From positions 1-64,000 of the forward strand of contig JAKAWV010000004.1 in NCBI GenBank assembly GCA_021827205.1: DNA of 64,000 nucleotides, given 5' to 3'. A model generated the notes under the pieces. The model did no database searches. It saw only the letters and a program-made list of their open reading frames with translations, and was not told the DNA's origin. A program made the translations under genes and the position numbers. Source of the stretch: Pseudomonadota bacterium. GTDB taxonomy: Bacteria > Pseudomonadota > Gammaproteobacteria > Xanthomonadales > Rhodanobacteraceae. Of this stretch, positions 1 through 7,288 are shown piece by piece; position 1 is the stretch's first letter, and every line of letters begins with the position of its first letter.

Positions 1-64
1 TCTGGTTCGATTCGATGAACTCGTACTTCCGCCGAACGACGTTGATTCCAGGACGCTTTGCCAC
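1..64 (-). CDS. Possible IS3-family transposase OrfB, N-terminal fragment at window edge
   Basis: A GTG at 62-64 is preceded by a good ribosome-binding site (GGAGGTGA on the minus strand), and its frame is closed upstream by several stops. It opens 21 codons running off the window. The peptide includes RRKYEFIESNQ, which resembles the start of OrfB transposases of the IS3 group (typically a KY-x-FI-E start). Only 64 bases are visible, so the call is weak. Positions 65-226 hold no convincing gene. Confidence 0.3.
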   Translation of the reverse strand, partial: MAKRPGINVVRRKYEFIESNQ

Positions 65-226
65 TCGTCACCTCCAGCGATTTCACTACCTTCGCCAAAA
101 GTGTCCACGAAATCCTGGGAACTCCATGCGCCTGTACCTGCAACGGCAGCATGCCTGCGGCTCCGATCGCTTTCGGGCGGGCCATCCAAGCCCAACTGCG
201 GCATGGCTTCCACGTCGACGACCCCC

Positions 227-928
227 TCAGGAGCCACCCTTGCCAGGTTGCTTGGCATATTTATGAAGGTACGTTCCGATGGCATCCAGTGTTGACTGTG
301 ACGGGACGGGTTTGCCCATGGCCACCATGTTGCGTTGCATGCGCAGCACGACCGCGGGCCACTCCGCAGCGGTGTGCTGTGCGGGGTCGGGGAGGGCATG
401 ACATTGGGAACAGGTTGCGCTGAAAGCCCTGCCCGCGGGCGTATCCAGGCCTTTGGCGGTTGCCTTGTTCAGAGGTATCTGGGCGTGTTTCTGCAAATAC
501 GCGAGCAGCGTCGCCTGCTCCTTCGCGGACGGAGCCTGGATACCCATCATGTCCTGGTCGCTCATCATGCGTTCGCGCGCGACCATGCGCGCCACGACCG
601 CGGGCCACCCCGTGGCCGTATGCAGTCCCGGCCCCGGCAGGCCATGGCACTGGGTACAGTAGTGCTGCATCAATCTGGCCCCTTCCGAATGGGGCTGCGG
701 CAGCGAGGCGGGGTTGATGCCGAGCGGCAACATGTTGCCCATCATGTCTTGCATCATGCGTTTCATTCCTCCGCGGCCCATCATTCCGTCCATCCCCATC
801 ATCATCCCCCCGCGGCTTATCATCCCGCCTGTTCCCCCGGGCCTGAGGACCGGATATAGACCGACGACGCCGACAAGGCCGACCGCGATCAGCGCCAAGC
901 CGGCGATCAAGGGGCCGCGCCCATTCAC
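227..928 (-). CDS. Dihaem cytochrome c with Met-rich N-terminal segment
   Basis: A 233-residue membrane-anchored or exported protein. An N-terminal hydrophobic helix (about residues 7-28) is followed by a Gly/Met-rich stretch (about 33-70) and two c-type haem motifs, CTQCH and CSQCH. The two haem domains look like an internal duplication, since each carries a GWPAVV- or EWPAVV-type segment after the haem site. It is probably a periplasmic electron carrier. The GTG start overlaps the stop of the SHOCT gene by four bases, so it is the last gene of the sulfur operon. It may accept electrons from the SQR-like flavoprotein or serve the Cu/S stress response; that role is inferred from context. The Met-rich segment resembles copper-binding stretches. 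Confidence 0.8.
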   Translation of the reverse strand: MNGRGPLIAGLALIAVGLVGVVGLYPVLRPGGTGGMISRGGMMMGMDGMMGRGGMKRMMQDMMGNMLPLGINPASLPQPHSEGARLMQHYCTQCHGLPGPGLHTATGWPAVVARMVARERMMSDQDMMGIQAPSAKEQATLLAYLQKHAQIPLNKATAKGLDTPAGRAFSATCSQCHALPDPAQHTAAEWPAVVLRMQRNMVAMGKPVPSQSTLDAIGTYLHKYAKQPGKGGS

Positions 929-1143
929 CGGTCGTCTTCCTGGAGTTCCCGGCGCATGCGCGTGTAGGTTTCCCGGTCGATCTCGCCCCGGGCATAGCGA
1001 CGCCGCAGGATTTCAAGCGGCGAATCGGTTTTGCCACGAAGCAACCAGCCGATGACCACGACCACGCCGGCGATCAGCAGAATCCAGAACAGGATGAAGA
1101 GCGGCCACAAGGCCCCCATCCCGCCCATCCACATGCCATTCAT
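925..1143 (-). CDS. SHOCT-domain small membrane protein
   Basis: A 72-residue protein with one transmembrane helix (about residues 12-35, ending in a Val/Ile-rich stretch) and a C-terminal SHOCT motif, in which PLEILRRRYARGEID is followed by an acidic/basic tail. SHOCT domains are short C-terminal modules often found on small membrane proteins; no biochemical role is established. It lies 4 bases from the flavoprotein gene and overlaps the cytochrome gene by 4 bases (GTGA), so it is translationally coupled. Its N-terminus is Met-rich (MNGMWMGGMG), like that of the cytochrome. Confidence 0.8.
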   Translation of the reverse strand: MNGMWMGGMGALWPLFILFWILLIAGVVVVIGWLLRGKTDSPLEILRRRYARGEIDRETYTRMRRELQEDDR

Positions 1144-1147
1144 GCCT

Positions 1148-2305
1148 TTATACCTTGAGGTGTAGCCAGGACTTTTCCAGCAGCACCTTGGCGAGGTGCC
1201 AGCGCCGGGCCGGTGCGCGGAACTTCACGATGGGCTTGGGTTCCGCATAAAAATCGCCGCCACCGTAACCCGCTTGCCCGTTGCCATTCTCGATGAAACA
1301 CGCGCCGTGACCATCGAATCGATCGGATGCGTCACGATCAAGAATGAGTGAGGCGATGTTCTTCGCGACGACCTCCGCTTCTGCATGCGCGAAGACGCCG
1401 GCCTTCGGCAGCGGTTTGCCGAGTTGCAGCGGAATCGAGACGACATCGCCGATCGCGAAGACCCGGGGGAAGTGGGTTCCCAGCGTGTGCCGGTCCACCG
1501 CAATCCACCCGGTCTCGCCGGCGAGGGCACTCTCGCGGACCACGCGCGGTGCGCGGTGCGGCGGCACGTAGGCCAGCAGGTCGAATCCCGTATTCGCGCC
1601 GTTGGCAAAAACGATCTGTTTTGCGGCCGCGTCGACCGACGTCACCTGATGTTCGGGGTGGTACGCGATGCCCTTCGCTGCGAGGAGCTGTTTCACTGCC
1701 GCGGAGGTCTCCGGACCCGCAACCGCCATCGGCCCGGGTTCCGCGGCGAAGACCTCGATGGCGACCGCATCGTGCAGGCCACGCTTGCGATAGAACGCAT
1801 CGATGAGCAGCGCCGCCTCGTAAGGCGCTGCCGGGCATTTGTACGCGGGCGCCGCCGTGAGCACGACGACACGCCCGCGCCGCAGCGAGCCGAGCGCGGC
1901 ACGCAGGCCTTCAGCACCCGCAAGCGTGTAGAAATCGTGCCCCGCCTCGCGCAGACCCGGCACGGCTTCCGCGGCCAGCTCGGCGCCGAGCGCGACGACC
2001 AGGTAGTCCGCATCGAGGATCTCGCCGGATACCGTGACGCGGCGGGTTTCGGGATCGATCTTCTCCACCTCGCCGAGGCGCACCTGGATGCCCTTGCGCT
2101 GCAGTCGGGCAAGCGGACGCTTGATCGATACGGCTTCGCGCAGCCCCACCATCAGCCACAGCAGCGATGGCGCGTAGAGGTGCTCGCGTTCCCGATCGAC
2201 GAGCACGACGCGATGGGCGCGTGGAAGATGCTTGCGCAACGCGCTGGCGGCGACGAGACCACCCACGCCGCCGCCGAGGACGACGACTGTCTTGGCGGCA
2301 TCCAT
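1148..2305 (-). CDS. Sulfide:quinone oxidoreductase-like FAD/NAD(P) flavoprotein
   Basis: A 385-residue pyridine-nucleotide-disulfide-type flavoprotein. The N-terminal Rossmann motif VVLGGGVGG binds FAD, the segment around FPRVFAIGDVVSIP is the second FAD motif, and YKCPAAPYE carries the cysteine conserved in SQR-type proteins. SQRs oxidise sulfide or persulfide and reduce quinone at the membrane. Only one canonical redox cysteine is obvious, so the exact substrate is uncertain. The ATG at 2303-2305 is chosen because it overlaps the DsrE stop (TGATG) and lies directly before the FAD motif; the open frame extends upstream to 2521 but looks non-coding. Neighbours (DsrE, rhodanese, cysteine desulfurase) support sulfane-sulfur chemistry. 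Confidence 0.8.
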   Translation of the reverse strand: MDAAKTVVVLGGGVGGLVAASALRKHLPRAHRVVLVDREREHLYAPSLLWLMVGLREAVSIKRPLARLQRKGIQVRLGEVEKIDPETRRVTVSGEILDADYLVVALGAELAAEAVPGLREAGHDFYTLAGAEGLRAALGSLRRGRVVVLTAAPAYKCPAAPYEAALLIDAFYRKRGLHDAVAIEVFAAEPGPMAVAGPETSAAVKQLLAAKGIAYHPEHQVTSVDAAAKQIVFANGANTGFDLLAYVPPHRAPRVVRESALAGETGWIAVDRHTLGTHFPRVFAIGDVVSIPLQLGKPLPKAGVFAHAEAEVVAKNIASLILDRDASDRFDGHGACFIENGNGQAGYGGGDFYAEPKPIVKFRAPARRWHLAKVLLEKSWLHLKV

Positions 2306-2655
2306 CAGAACACCAGCGTCTTGTCGGCCCACTGCGTCCACGCGGCGAGCTGCTCCATCGTGCTGCGCGGCGCGCCTTCGATCAGCTCCGTGGCGGCGAT
2401 GCCGCGGGCGTCGATGCAAGTGCCACACACGCCGACTTCGCCGCCGTGGCGGACGATCATGCCCAGCATGTCGCCGATGTTGTAGTAGCCCGGCGCCACC
2501 TTCTGTCCAGCCTTGGCACAAGCCACCGCATCGCCGATCAGAAACAGCTTCACCTCCTCGCCGCCGGTCTTGAGCATCTGCCGGGCGAGGCGCAGGGCGT
2601 TGTAGCTGCGCTCGCTGCCGTAGGGCGCATCGTTGAGCACGAATAGATGTTTCAT
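2305..2655 (-). CDS. DsrE-family sulfur-relay protein
   Basis: A 116-residue cytoplasmic DsrE/F-like protein: start MKHLFVLNDAPYGSERSYNA, then a Rossmann-like alpha/beta pattern and a GVCGTCIDARG segment. Two cysteines sit at about residues 77 and 80, where DsrE proteins carry persulfide-bearing cysteines. Such proteins carry or transfer sulfane sulfur between partners. The stop overlaps the start of the SQR-like gene by one base, implying translational coupling. Its probable role is to hand sulfur between the rhodanese, desulfurase and flavoprotein products of the same operon (inferred). Confidence 0.85.
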   Translation of the reverse strand: MKHLFVLNDAPYGSERSYNALRLARQMLKTGGEEVKLFLIGDAVACAKAGQKVAPGYYNIGDMLGMIVRHGGEVGVCGTCIDARGIAATELIEGAPRSTMEQLAAWTQWADKTLVF

Positions 2656-2686
2656 GGGAGTCTCCCTTGCGTTGATGAAATGGAAT

Positions 2687-3352
2687 TCACGGTTGCGATT
2701 CCAGCGGCAGCCCCAGCGCCCGCCAGTCGGGCACGCCGATCTCGAGCCGCGCTGCCTTATGGCCGTGGCGCCGCAGGATTTCCACCGCCTCGACCGCCAT
2801 GACGCAGTACGGGCCGCGGCAATAGGCCACCACCTGCCGGTCGCGCGGCAATTCGGCGAGCCGCTGCTCCAGCTCGGCCAGCGGCACCGACAGCGCGCCG
2901 GGGATGTGTCCGTTGCGGTATTCCTGCTCAGGACGCACGTCGAGCACCAGCGCCTCACCACTGCGAACTCGTTTGAGCAGGGTGGCCTGATCCACCGCTT
3001 CCAGAACGTTCTTTCCGTCGAGGAAAAGCCGGGTGGTGCGCTCGATTTCGGCCAGTCTCGACTCGGCCAGATGGCGGAAGGCCAGAAAGAAATCGCAGAC
3101 CTCGGTCCCGGCCAGCCGGTAGGTGACGTGCAGACCCTGTTTTTCCGCCTCCACCAGACGGGCCGCGCGCAGCACCTTGAGATGCTGCGAGGCGTTGGCA
3201 AGGGTCTGGCTGGTGGCCACGGCGAGCGACTCCACCGTGCGCGGCCCCTGGCAAAGCACGTCGAGCATTTCCAGTCGCTTGGGGCTTGCCAGGGACTTGC
3301 CCAGGCGCCCGAACTGTTCGTAGATCTGATCCTTGAATGCGCGGCTATCCAT
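2687..3352 (-). CDS. ArsR-family repressor fused to a rhodanese domain
   Basis: A 221-residue two-domain protein. Residues about 10-100 form an ArsR/SmtB winged helix (ASPKRLEML; LANASQHLKVLRAARLVE). Residues about 120-215 form a rhodanese domain with active-site loop YCRGPYC. Cysteines near residues 34 and 86 of the DNA-binding domain could form a redox pair, as in the sulfide sensors BigR and SqrR, though the spacing differs; this is inference. The ATG at 3350-3352 is chosen because it overlaps the desulfurase stop (TGATG); an upstream ATG at 3385 is possible. It probably represses this operon through the inverted repeat near 4513-4544. Confidence 0.87.
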   Translation of the reverse strand: MDSRAFKDQIYEQFGRLGKSLASPKRLEMLDVLCQGPRTVESLAVATSQTLANASQHLKVLRAARLVEAEKQGLHVTYRLAGTEVCDFFLAFRHLAESRLAEIERTTRLFLDGKNVLEAVDQATLLKRVRSGEALVLDVRPEQEYRNGHIPGALSVPLAELEQRLAELPRDRQVVAYCRGPYCVMAVEAVEILRRHGHKAARLEIGVPDWRALGLPLESQP

Positions 3353-4500
3353 CAGCCGTGCTCCGTGATCGTCAATTCGCGCCATGCCGCGATCAACGCC
3401 GCGGCGGCCGCATCGATCTCCGCTTCCCGGGTGTAGTGCCCAACCGACAATCGCACCGCGCCAAGCGCCCGCTCGAAGGAAAGGCCCATCGCTTCCAGCA
3501 CCCCGCTGGGCGCGGCGTCCCCGGCATGGCAGGCGGAACCGGTGGCGGCGGCGACCCGATCCGCCACCCGCTGCAGCAGCAGCGCGCCGGATACACCGGG
3601 AAAGGACACATTGAGGGTATTGGGCAGGCGCTGTTCGAGGTGGCCGTTCAAGGCGAGCCCCGGGATCTCCTGCGACAGGCGGGCATGCAGCCGGTCGCGC
3701 AGCGCGCGCAGGCGAGCGTGGGTTTCCGGCAGGCGTTCGCGCGCCAGGCGTGCCGCGGCGCCCAGGGCGACGATCTGCGGGATGTTTTCCGTACCCGGCC
3801 GCAGGCCTCGCTCCTGGCCGGCTCCGGCGAGCACGGCAGTGATCGGCGTACCGGTGCGCACGTACAACGCGCCGATGCCCTTGGGGGCGTAGAACTTGTG
3901 CCCGGCGAGAGTCAGCAGGTCGACACCGAGGGCATCGACATCGAGCGCCAGCTTGCCGGCGGACTGCGCGGCGTCGGTGTGCATCAGCGCCCCGTGACGG
4001 TGGGCCAGGGCGGCGATTTCGGCGATCGGCTGGATCGTGCCGACCTCGTTGTTGGCGTGCATCACCGACACCAGTCCCGTGTCGGATCGCAGTGCGGCGG
4101 CGACATCGGCGGGAGCGACCCGGCCGTATTCATCCACCGGCACGACCGTCACCGACCCGCCCAGCTCCTGCAGGCGACGCGCGGGCTCGCGCACCGCCGG
4201 GTGTTCGATGGCGGAGATCACGACGTGCCGGCGCGCATGCCCCCATGCCCGCGCCACGCCGAGGATGGCGAGGTCGTTCGCCTCGGTGGCGCTGCCGGTA
4301 AAGACGATTTCGGTCGCACGCGCACCGATCAAGTGGGCGGCGTCCTCGCGCGCTGCGGCCATGGCACGGCGCGGGGCATCCGCGTAGGCGTGAGCGGACG
4401 ACGGATTGCCGAAATGCTCGCGCAGGAACGGCAGCATGGCCACCACCACTTCCGGCGCGACCGGGGTGGTGGCGTTGTAGTCAAGATAGATCGAGGCCAT
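3352..4500 (-). CDS. Cysteine desulfurase (IscS/NifS family)
   Basis: A 382-residue PLP enzyme of class V aminotransferase fold that removes sulfur from cysteine to give alanine and an enzyme persulfide. Visible are the start MASIYLDYNATTPVAPEV, the PLP-stacking H100 (SAIEHPAV), the Schiff-base K202 in LAGHKFYAPKG, and the persulfide cysteine C324 in GSACHAGD. The gene is not in an isc or suf operon: it is first in a cluster with ArsR-rhodanese, DsrE and SQR-like genes. It therefore probably serves sulfane-sulfur metabolism or tRNA thiolation rather than bulk Fe-S assembly (inferred). It is transcribed from the promoter at 4505-4560. Confidence 0.93.
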   Translation of the reverse strand: MASIYLDYNATTPVAPEVVVAMLPFLREHFGNPSSAHAYADAPRRAMAAAREDAAHLIGARATEIVFTGSATEANDLAILGVARAWGHARRHVVISAIEHPAVREPARRLQELGGSVTVVPVDEYGRVAPADVAAALRSDTGLVSVMHANNEVGTIQPIAEIAALAHRHGALMHTDAAQSAGKLALDVDALGVDLLTLAGHKFYAPKGIGALYVRTGTPITAVLAGAGQERGLRPGTENIPQIVALGAAARLARERLPETHARLRALRDRLHARLSQEIPGLALNGHLEQRLPNTLNVSFPGVSGALLLQRVADRVAAATGSACHAGDAAPSGVLEAMGLSFERALGAVRLSVGHYTREAEIDAAAAALIAAWRELTITEHG

Positions 4501-4504
4501 GCCA

Positions 4505-4560
4505 ACGTCCGATCAAGTAATCAATCATTAGTTTAAATACTTGACCATGGAAGATCAAGT
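4505..4560 (-). promoter_or_regulatory. Promoter and inverted-repeat operator of the sulfur operon
   Basis: On the minus strand, TTGATC (4558-4553) and TAAACT (4535-4530), 17 bases apart, form a plausible sigma-70 promoter. A perfect 7-bp inverted repeat, TCAAGTA (4513-4519) and TACTTGA (4538-4544), brackets the -10 box and the likely start site. Inside it is a second small palindrome, TAAT-n5-ATTA (4518-4530). A third TCAAGT lies at 4555-4560. This is the expected layout for repression by an ArsR protein, here most likely the rhodanese-fused one encoded second in the operon. Binding is inferred. Confidence 0.6.
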
Positions 4561-5020
4561 CATACACGCACCGGGATTGGCCGGTCGGAAGACTTGGCGC
4601 CCCGATCCGGGCAACGCCTGTGCCGGATCAAGGTGCCGGCATCAAGTCGAGAGGGGTTCTGCAACCGTGACCGAGAGATTGAGGTGGTCCGCGGCGCGAA
4701 CCTGTTCACATGCCGGAGACACACAGACCAGCCCACACCGCATGCCGCGGGCGTCAAGAATTGAGCACGTCAAGGCGACTGTGCGCGGCTGCGACTGAGC
4801 TACTGCGGCCCGGGGTCCGGCCATTGCGGTCGAGCGACTGTGCCGCAAGCACACGGTCGCAGGCTTCGCACGCACTTGGCCATTTTCGGTCGCGCGGCAA
4901 CAAGCCGAACACATGCTACGCCCGCGCATACGTATTCATGCTTGTCGGGCTCTGCGAAGCCACATCCAGCACGCTGCGTTTGTCTAGACTTGGAACGAGT
5001 GCCAGAGATGGGACCGCGCA
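4561..5020. other. Intergenic region, no gene recognised
   Basis: About 460 bases between the divergent sulfur operon and the amylase gene. Open frames here are short, overlap on both strands and show no family features. The right end presumably holds the amylase promoter, but I cannot point to clear -35/-10 boxes. Confidence 0.5.
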
Positions 5021-7087
5021 ATGAATCGCCGTGCAATGTGGCTGCGAATTGCAGGTTTGGCATTAACGCTGTCGATGCTGACGGCCTGTGGCGAAGGCGG
5101 CGGCAGTGGCGCAACGCCTCCTGCACCTCCTCCGCCCACACCTCCCGCACCGGCGGCCAGCATCGCCAGCTTCAGTGTGGCGCCTACGGCGCTCAACGCC
5201 TCCGGCGGTGCGGTGACGCTGATCTGGCAGACCAGCAACACCAGCAATTATGCGTTGAGCGTACATCCCTCCACTGGCGTCATCGGCCTGCCCGGTGGCG
5301 CGACCACGGTAACCAGCCTCAGCGTGATGTTGCCGGGCAACACCGGCGCTACGGCCGTCACCTACATCTTCACGCTCACCGCGAATGGTGCCGCCGGCAC
5401 CCCACCGGCCACGGCCAGCACACAAGTTACCGTCGTCGCCGGCAACAGCGTGGCGGTGCTGCCCGGCGTCAACTGGCCGGCGCAGGTGATCTACTTCCTG
5501 ATGACCGACCGTTTCGACAACGGCAACACCGCCAATGACAACGGCGGTCCCGGCGATGACCAGGCCGCGCAGCCGCAAAACCCGATGGGCTGGTACGGCG
5601 GTGATTTCCAGGGCGTGACCGACCGGATCGACGCAGGCTACTTCACGCAACTGGGTGCCACCGCCATCTGGATGACGCCGCCTTACCTGCAGGGCGCGCC
5701 GCAGCCTGGCCCTGCCGGCAACAACCCCGATGGGTGGCAGCAATTCCCCTACCACGGCTACTGGCCGTGGAACTTCGATGCGCCCGATCCACACTTCGGC
5801 AGCATTGCCGATCTGCAGACGCTGGTGCAGACGGCGCACAACAACTATCTGGCGATCATGCTGGGGCAGATCGTCAATGATGCCGGCTATGGCGATCCGC
5901 CTTACGTGCAGGAGAGCAACGCCATCGTCAGCGGGCAGTTGACGCTCGACAACAGCGCGATGGCGCTGCAAACCTTTTTGTTCCATCACGCCGATCCCGT
6001 CACCGGCCAGTGCGAGCCCTATGCCGGTACCTACAACGCCATGATCGACTGCCCACTCGACGGGTTGCCGGACTTCAACTCCGACAACACCAACGTGCAG
6101 ACCATGCTGGACCAGGCTACTGCTGGCTGGCTCACCACTTACGGACTGGACGCCATTCGCCTCGATGCGGCCATGTATGTCCCCGAGAGCTTCTGGGCGC
6201 AGTACTTTGCCTACCTGAAGTCGCAGAACCTCGCGCCCTACGCCATCGCCGAAATCTTCGACGGCGCCCCCGATTTCGTAGGCGGCTTCACTCAGACTTC
6301 CGTTGGCTTCGATGGTGCAGAGAACTATCCGCTCTACTACGCCATCACGCAGTCCGGGCTGGTGCCGAACCAGCCGCCCTACTACGGCTACACCAACCTG
6401 GCGGCCGTGAACTACGCGGTACAGCAGAATCTGGCCAACGATGCACAGCCGTACCTGGTGGTGAATTTCATCGATGACCAGGATGTGCCACGCTTCACCA
6501 GCATGCTGACCAACAACGGCGTGATGGGCAGCGATGTGCTGGCGCACTGGCAGATCGCCGAGGTGTTGAGCTTCACACTGCCCGGCATCCCGATGATCTA
6601 TTACGGCGACGAGGCCGGCATGGCCGGCACCTGGGATCCCTACCAGGCGGTCGCCAACGGCACGCCCAGCGACAACATCCGTCAGCCGATGACGCTATTC
6701 ACCGCCGCGCAGCGGCAGGCCGCCGGTGTGCAGGGCTACTACATCTGGCTGCAGACGCTGGCGCACATGCGCACGCAACAGGCGGCGTTGGCCACTGGCG
6801 TCTACACGCCCCTGTTCGTGCCGAGCAGCAGCGACCCCAACATTTACGTCTACCTGCGCGGCAGTGGCACTGGCAGCGTGTTGGTGGCCATCAACGCCAC
6901 CGGCGTGAGCGTGGATCTCAACCAATTGCCCAACGCCGGCAGTGGCCTGGTGGTACCCGGGATGCCGGTCGGCGCGTTGAGCAGTCTGATCGGCGGCACG
7001 TCATCGTTGAGTCTCCACGCGTGTAGCAGCAACACCTGTCTGACCGGCACGCTGGCGCCGTGGAGCGCGCAGGTGGTGGCACCCTGA
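5021..7087 (+). CDS. Lipoprotein alpha-amylase (GH13) with altered conserved regions
   Basis: A 688-residue secreted lipoprotein with lipobox LTAC (about residues 19-22), a Gly/Pro-rich linker, an Ig-like segment (about 45-145) and a GH13 catalytic barrel from about residue 150 (IYFLMTDRFDNGN). The catalytic nucleophile Asp (GLDAIRLDAAMYV), acid/base Glu (YAIAEIFDG) and third Asp (VNFIDDQDVPRF) are present. However, region I, usually DVVxNH, reads GQIVND, and region IV, usually NHD, reads DQD. Two substrate-contacting histidines are therefore missing. The enzyme should hydrolyse alpha-1,4-glucans or a related substrate, but the changes suggest altered specificity. It would be anchored to a membrane by its N-terminal lipid. 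It is a single gene followed by a separate peptidase gene. Confidence 0.88.
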   Translation: MNRRAMWLRIAGLALTLSMLTACGEGGGSGATPPAPPPPTPPAPAASIASFSVAPTALNASGGAVTLIWQTSNTSNYALSVHPSTGVIGLPGGATTVTSLSVMLPGNTGATAVTYIFTLTANGAAGTPPATASTQVTVVAGNSVAVLPGVNWPAQVIYFLMTDRFDNGNTANDNGGPGDDQAAQPQNPMGWYGGDFQGVTDRIDAGYFTQLGATAIWMTPPYLQGAPQPGPAGNNPDGWQQFPYHGYWPWNFDAPDPHFGSIADLQTLVQTAHNNYLAIMLGQIVNDAGYGDPPYVQESNAIVSGQLTLDNSAMALQTFLFHHADPVTGQCEPYAGTYNAMIDCPLDGLPDFNSDNTNVQTMLDQATAGWLTTYGLDAIRLDAAMYVPESFWAQYFAYLKSQNLAPYAIAEIFDGAPDFVGGFTQTSVGFDGAENYPLYYAITQSGLVPNQPPYYGYTNLAAVNYAVQQNLANDAQPYLVVNFIDDQDVPRFTSMLTNNGVMGSDVLAHWQIAEVLSFTLPGIPMIYYGDEAGMAGTWDPYQAVANGTPSDNIRQPMTLFTAAQRQAAGVQGYYIWLQTLAHMRTQQAALATGVYTPLFVPSSSDPNIYVYLRGSGTGSVLVAINATGVSVDLNQLPNAGSGLVVPGMPVGALSSLIGGTSSLSLHACSSNTCLTGTLAPWSAQVVAP

Positions 7088-7288
7088 GGATGTTCCGCAA
7101 GGCACCAAACCCGCCGCTGTCAACAGATTGCCGTGTACCGCCAAGCTGGTTTCGCAACGACCGCAAGACACTGCAGATGGGGTGAACACGCGGTCAAGCC
7201 GCGCATCGGCGGACCCGTCGGTCTGCCGGGCTTGTCCGGCAGGACCGATGGCAACATACACTGCGGCCTTTCCACAGAGGATCCGCGC

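Noticed and set aside
7218-7248. Hairpin upstream of the S9 peptidase as a terminator
   Set aside because: The stem is imperfect and has no T-run; it could be part of the leader, so no call was made.
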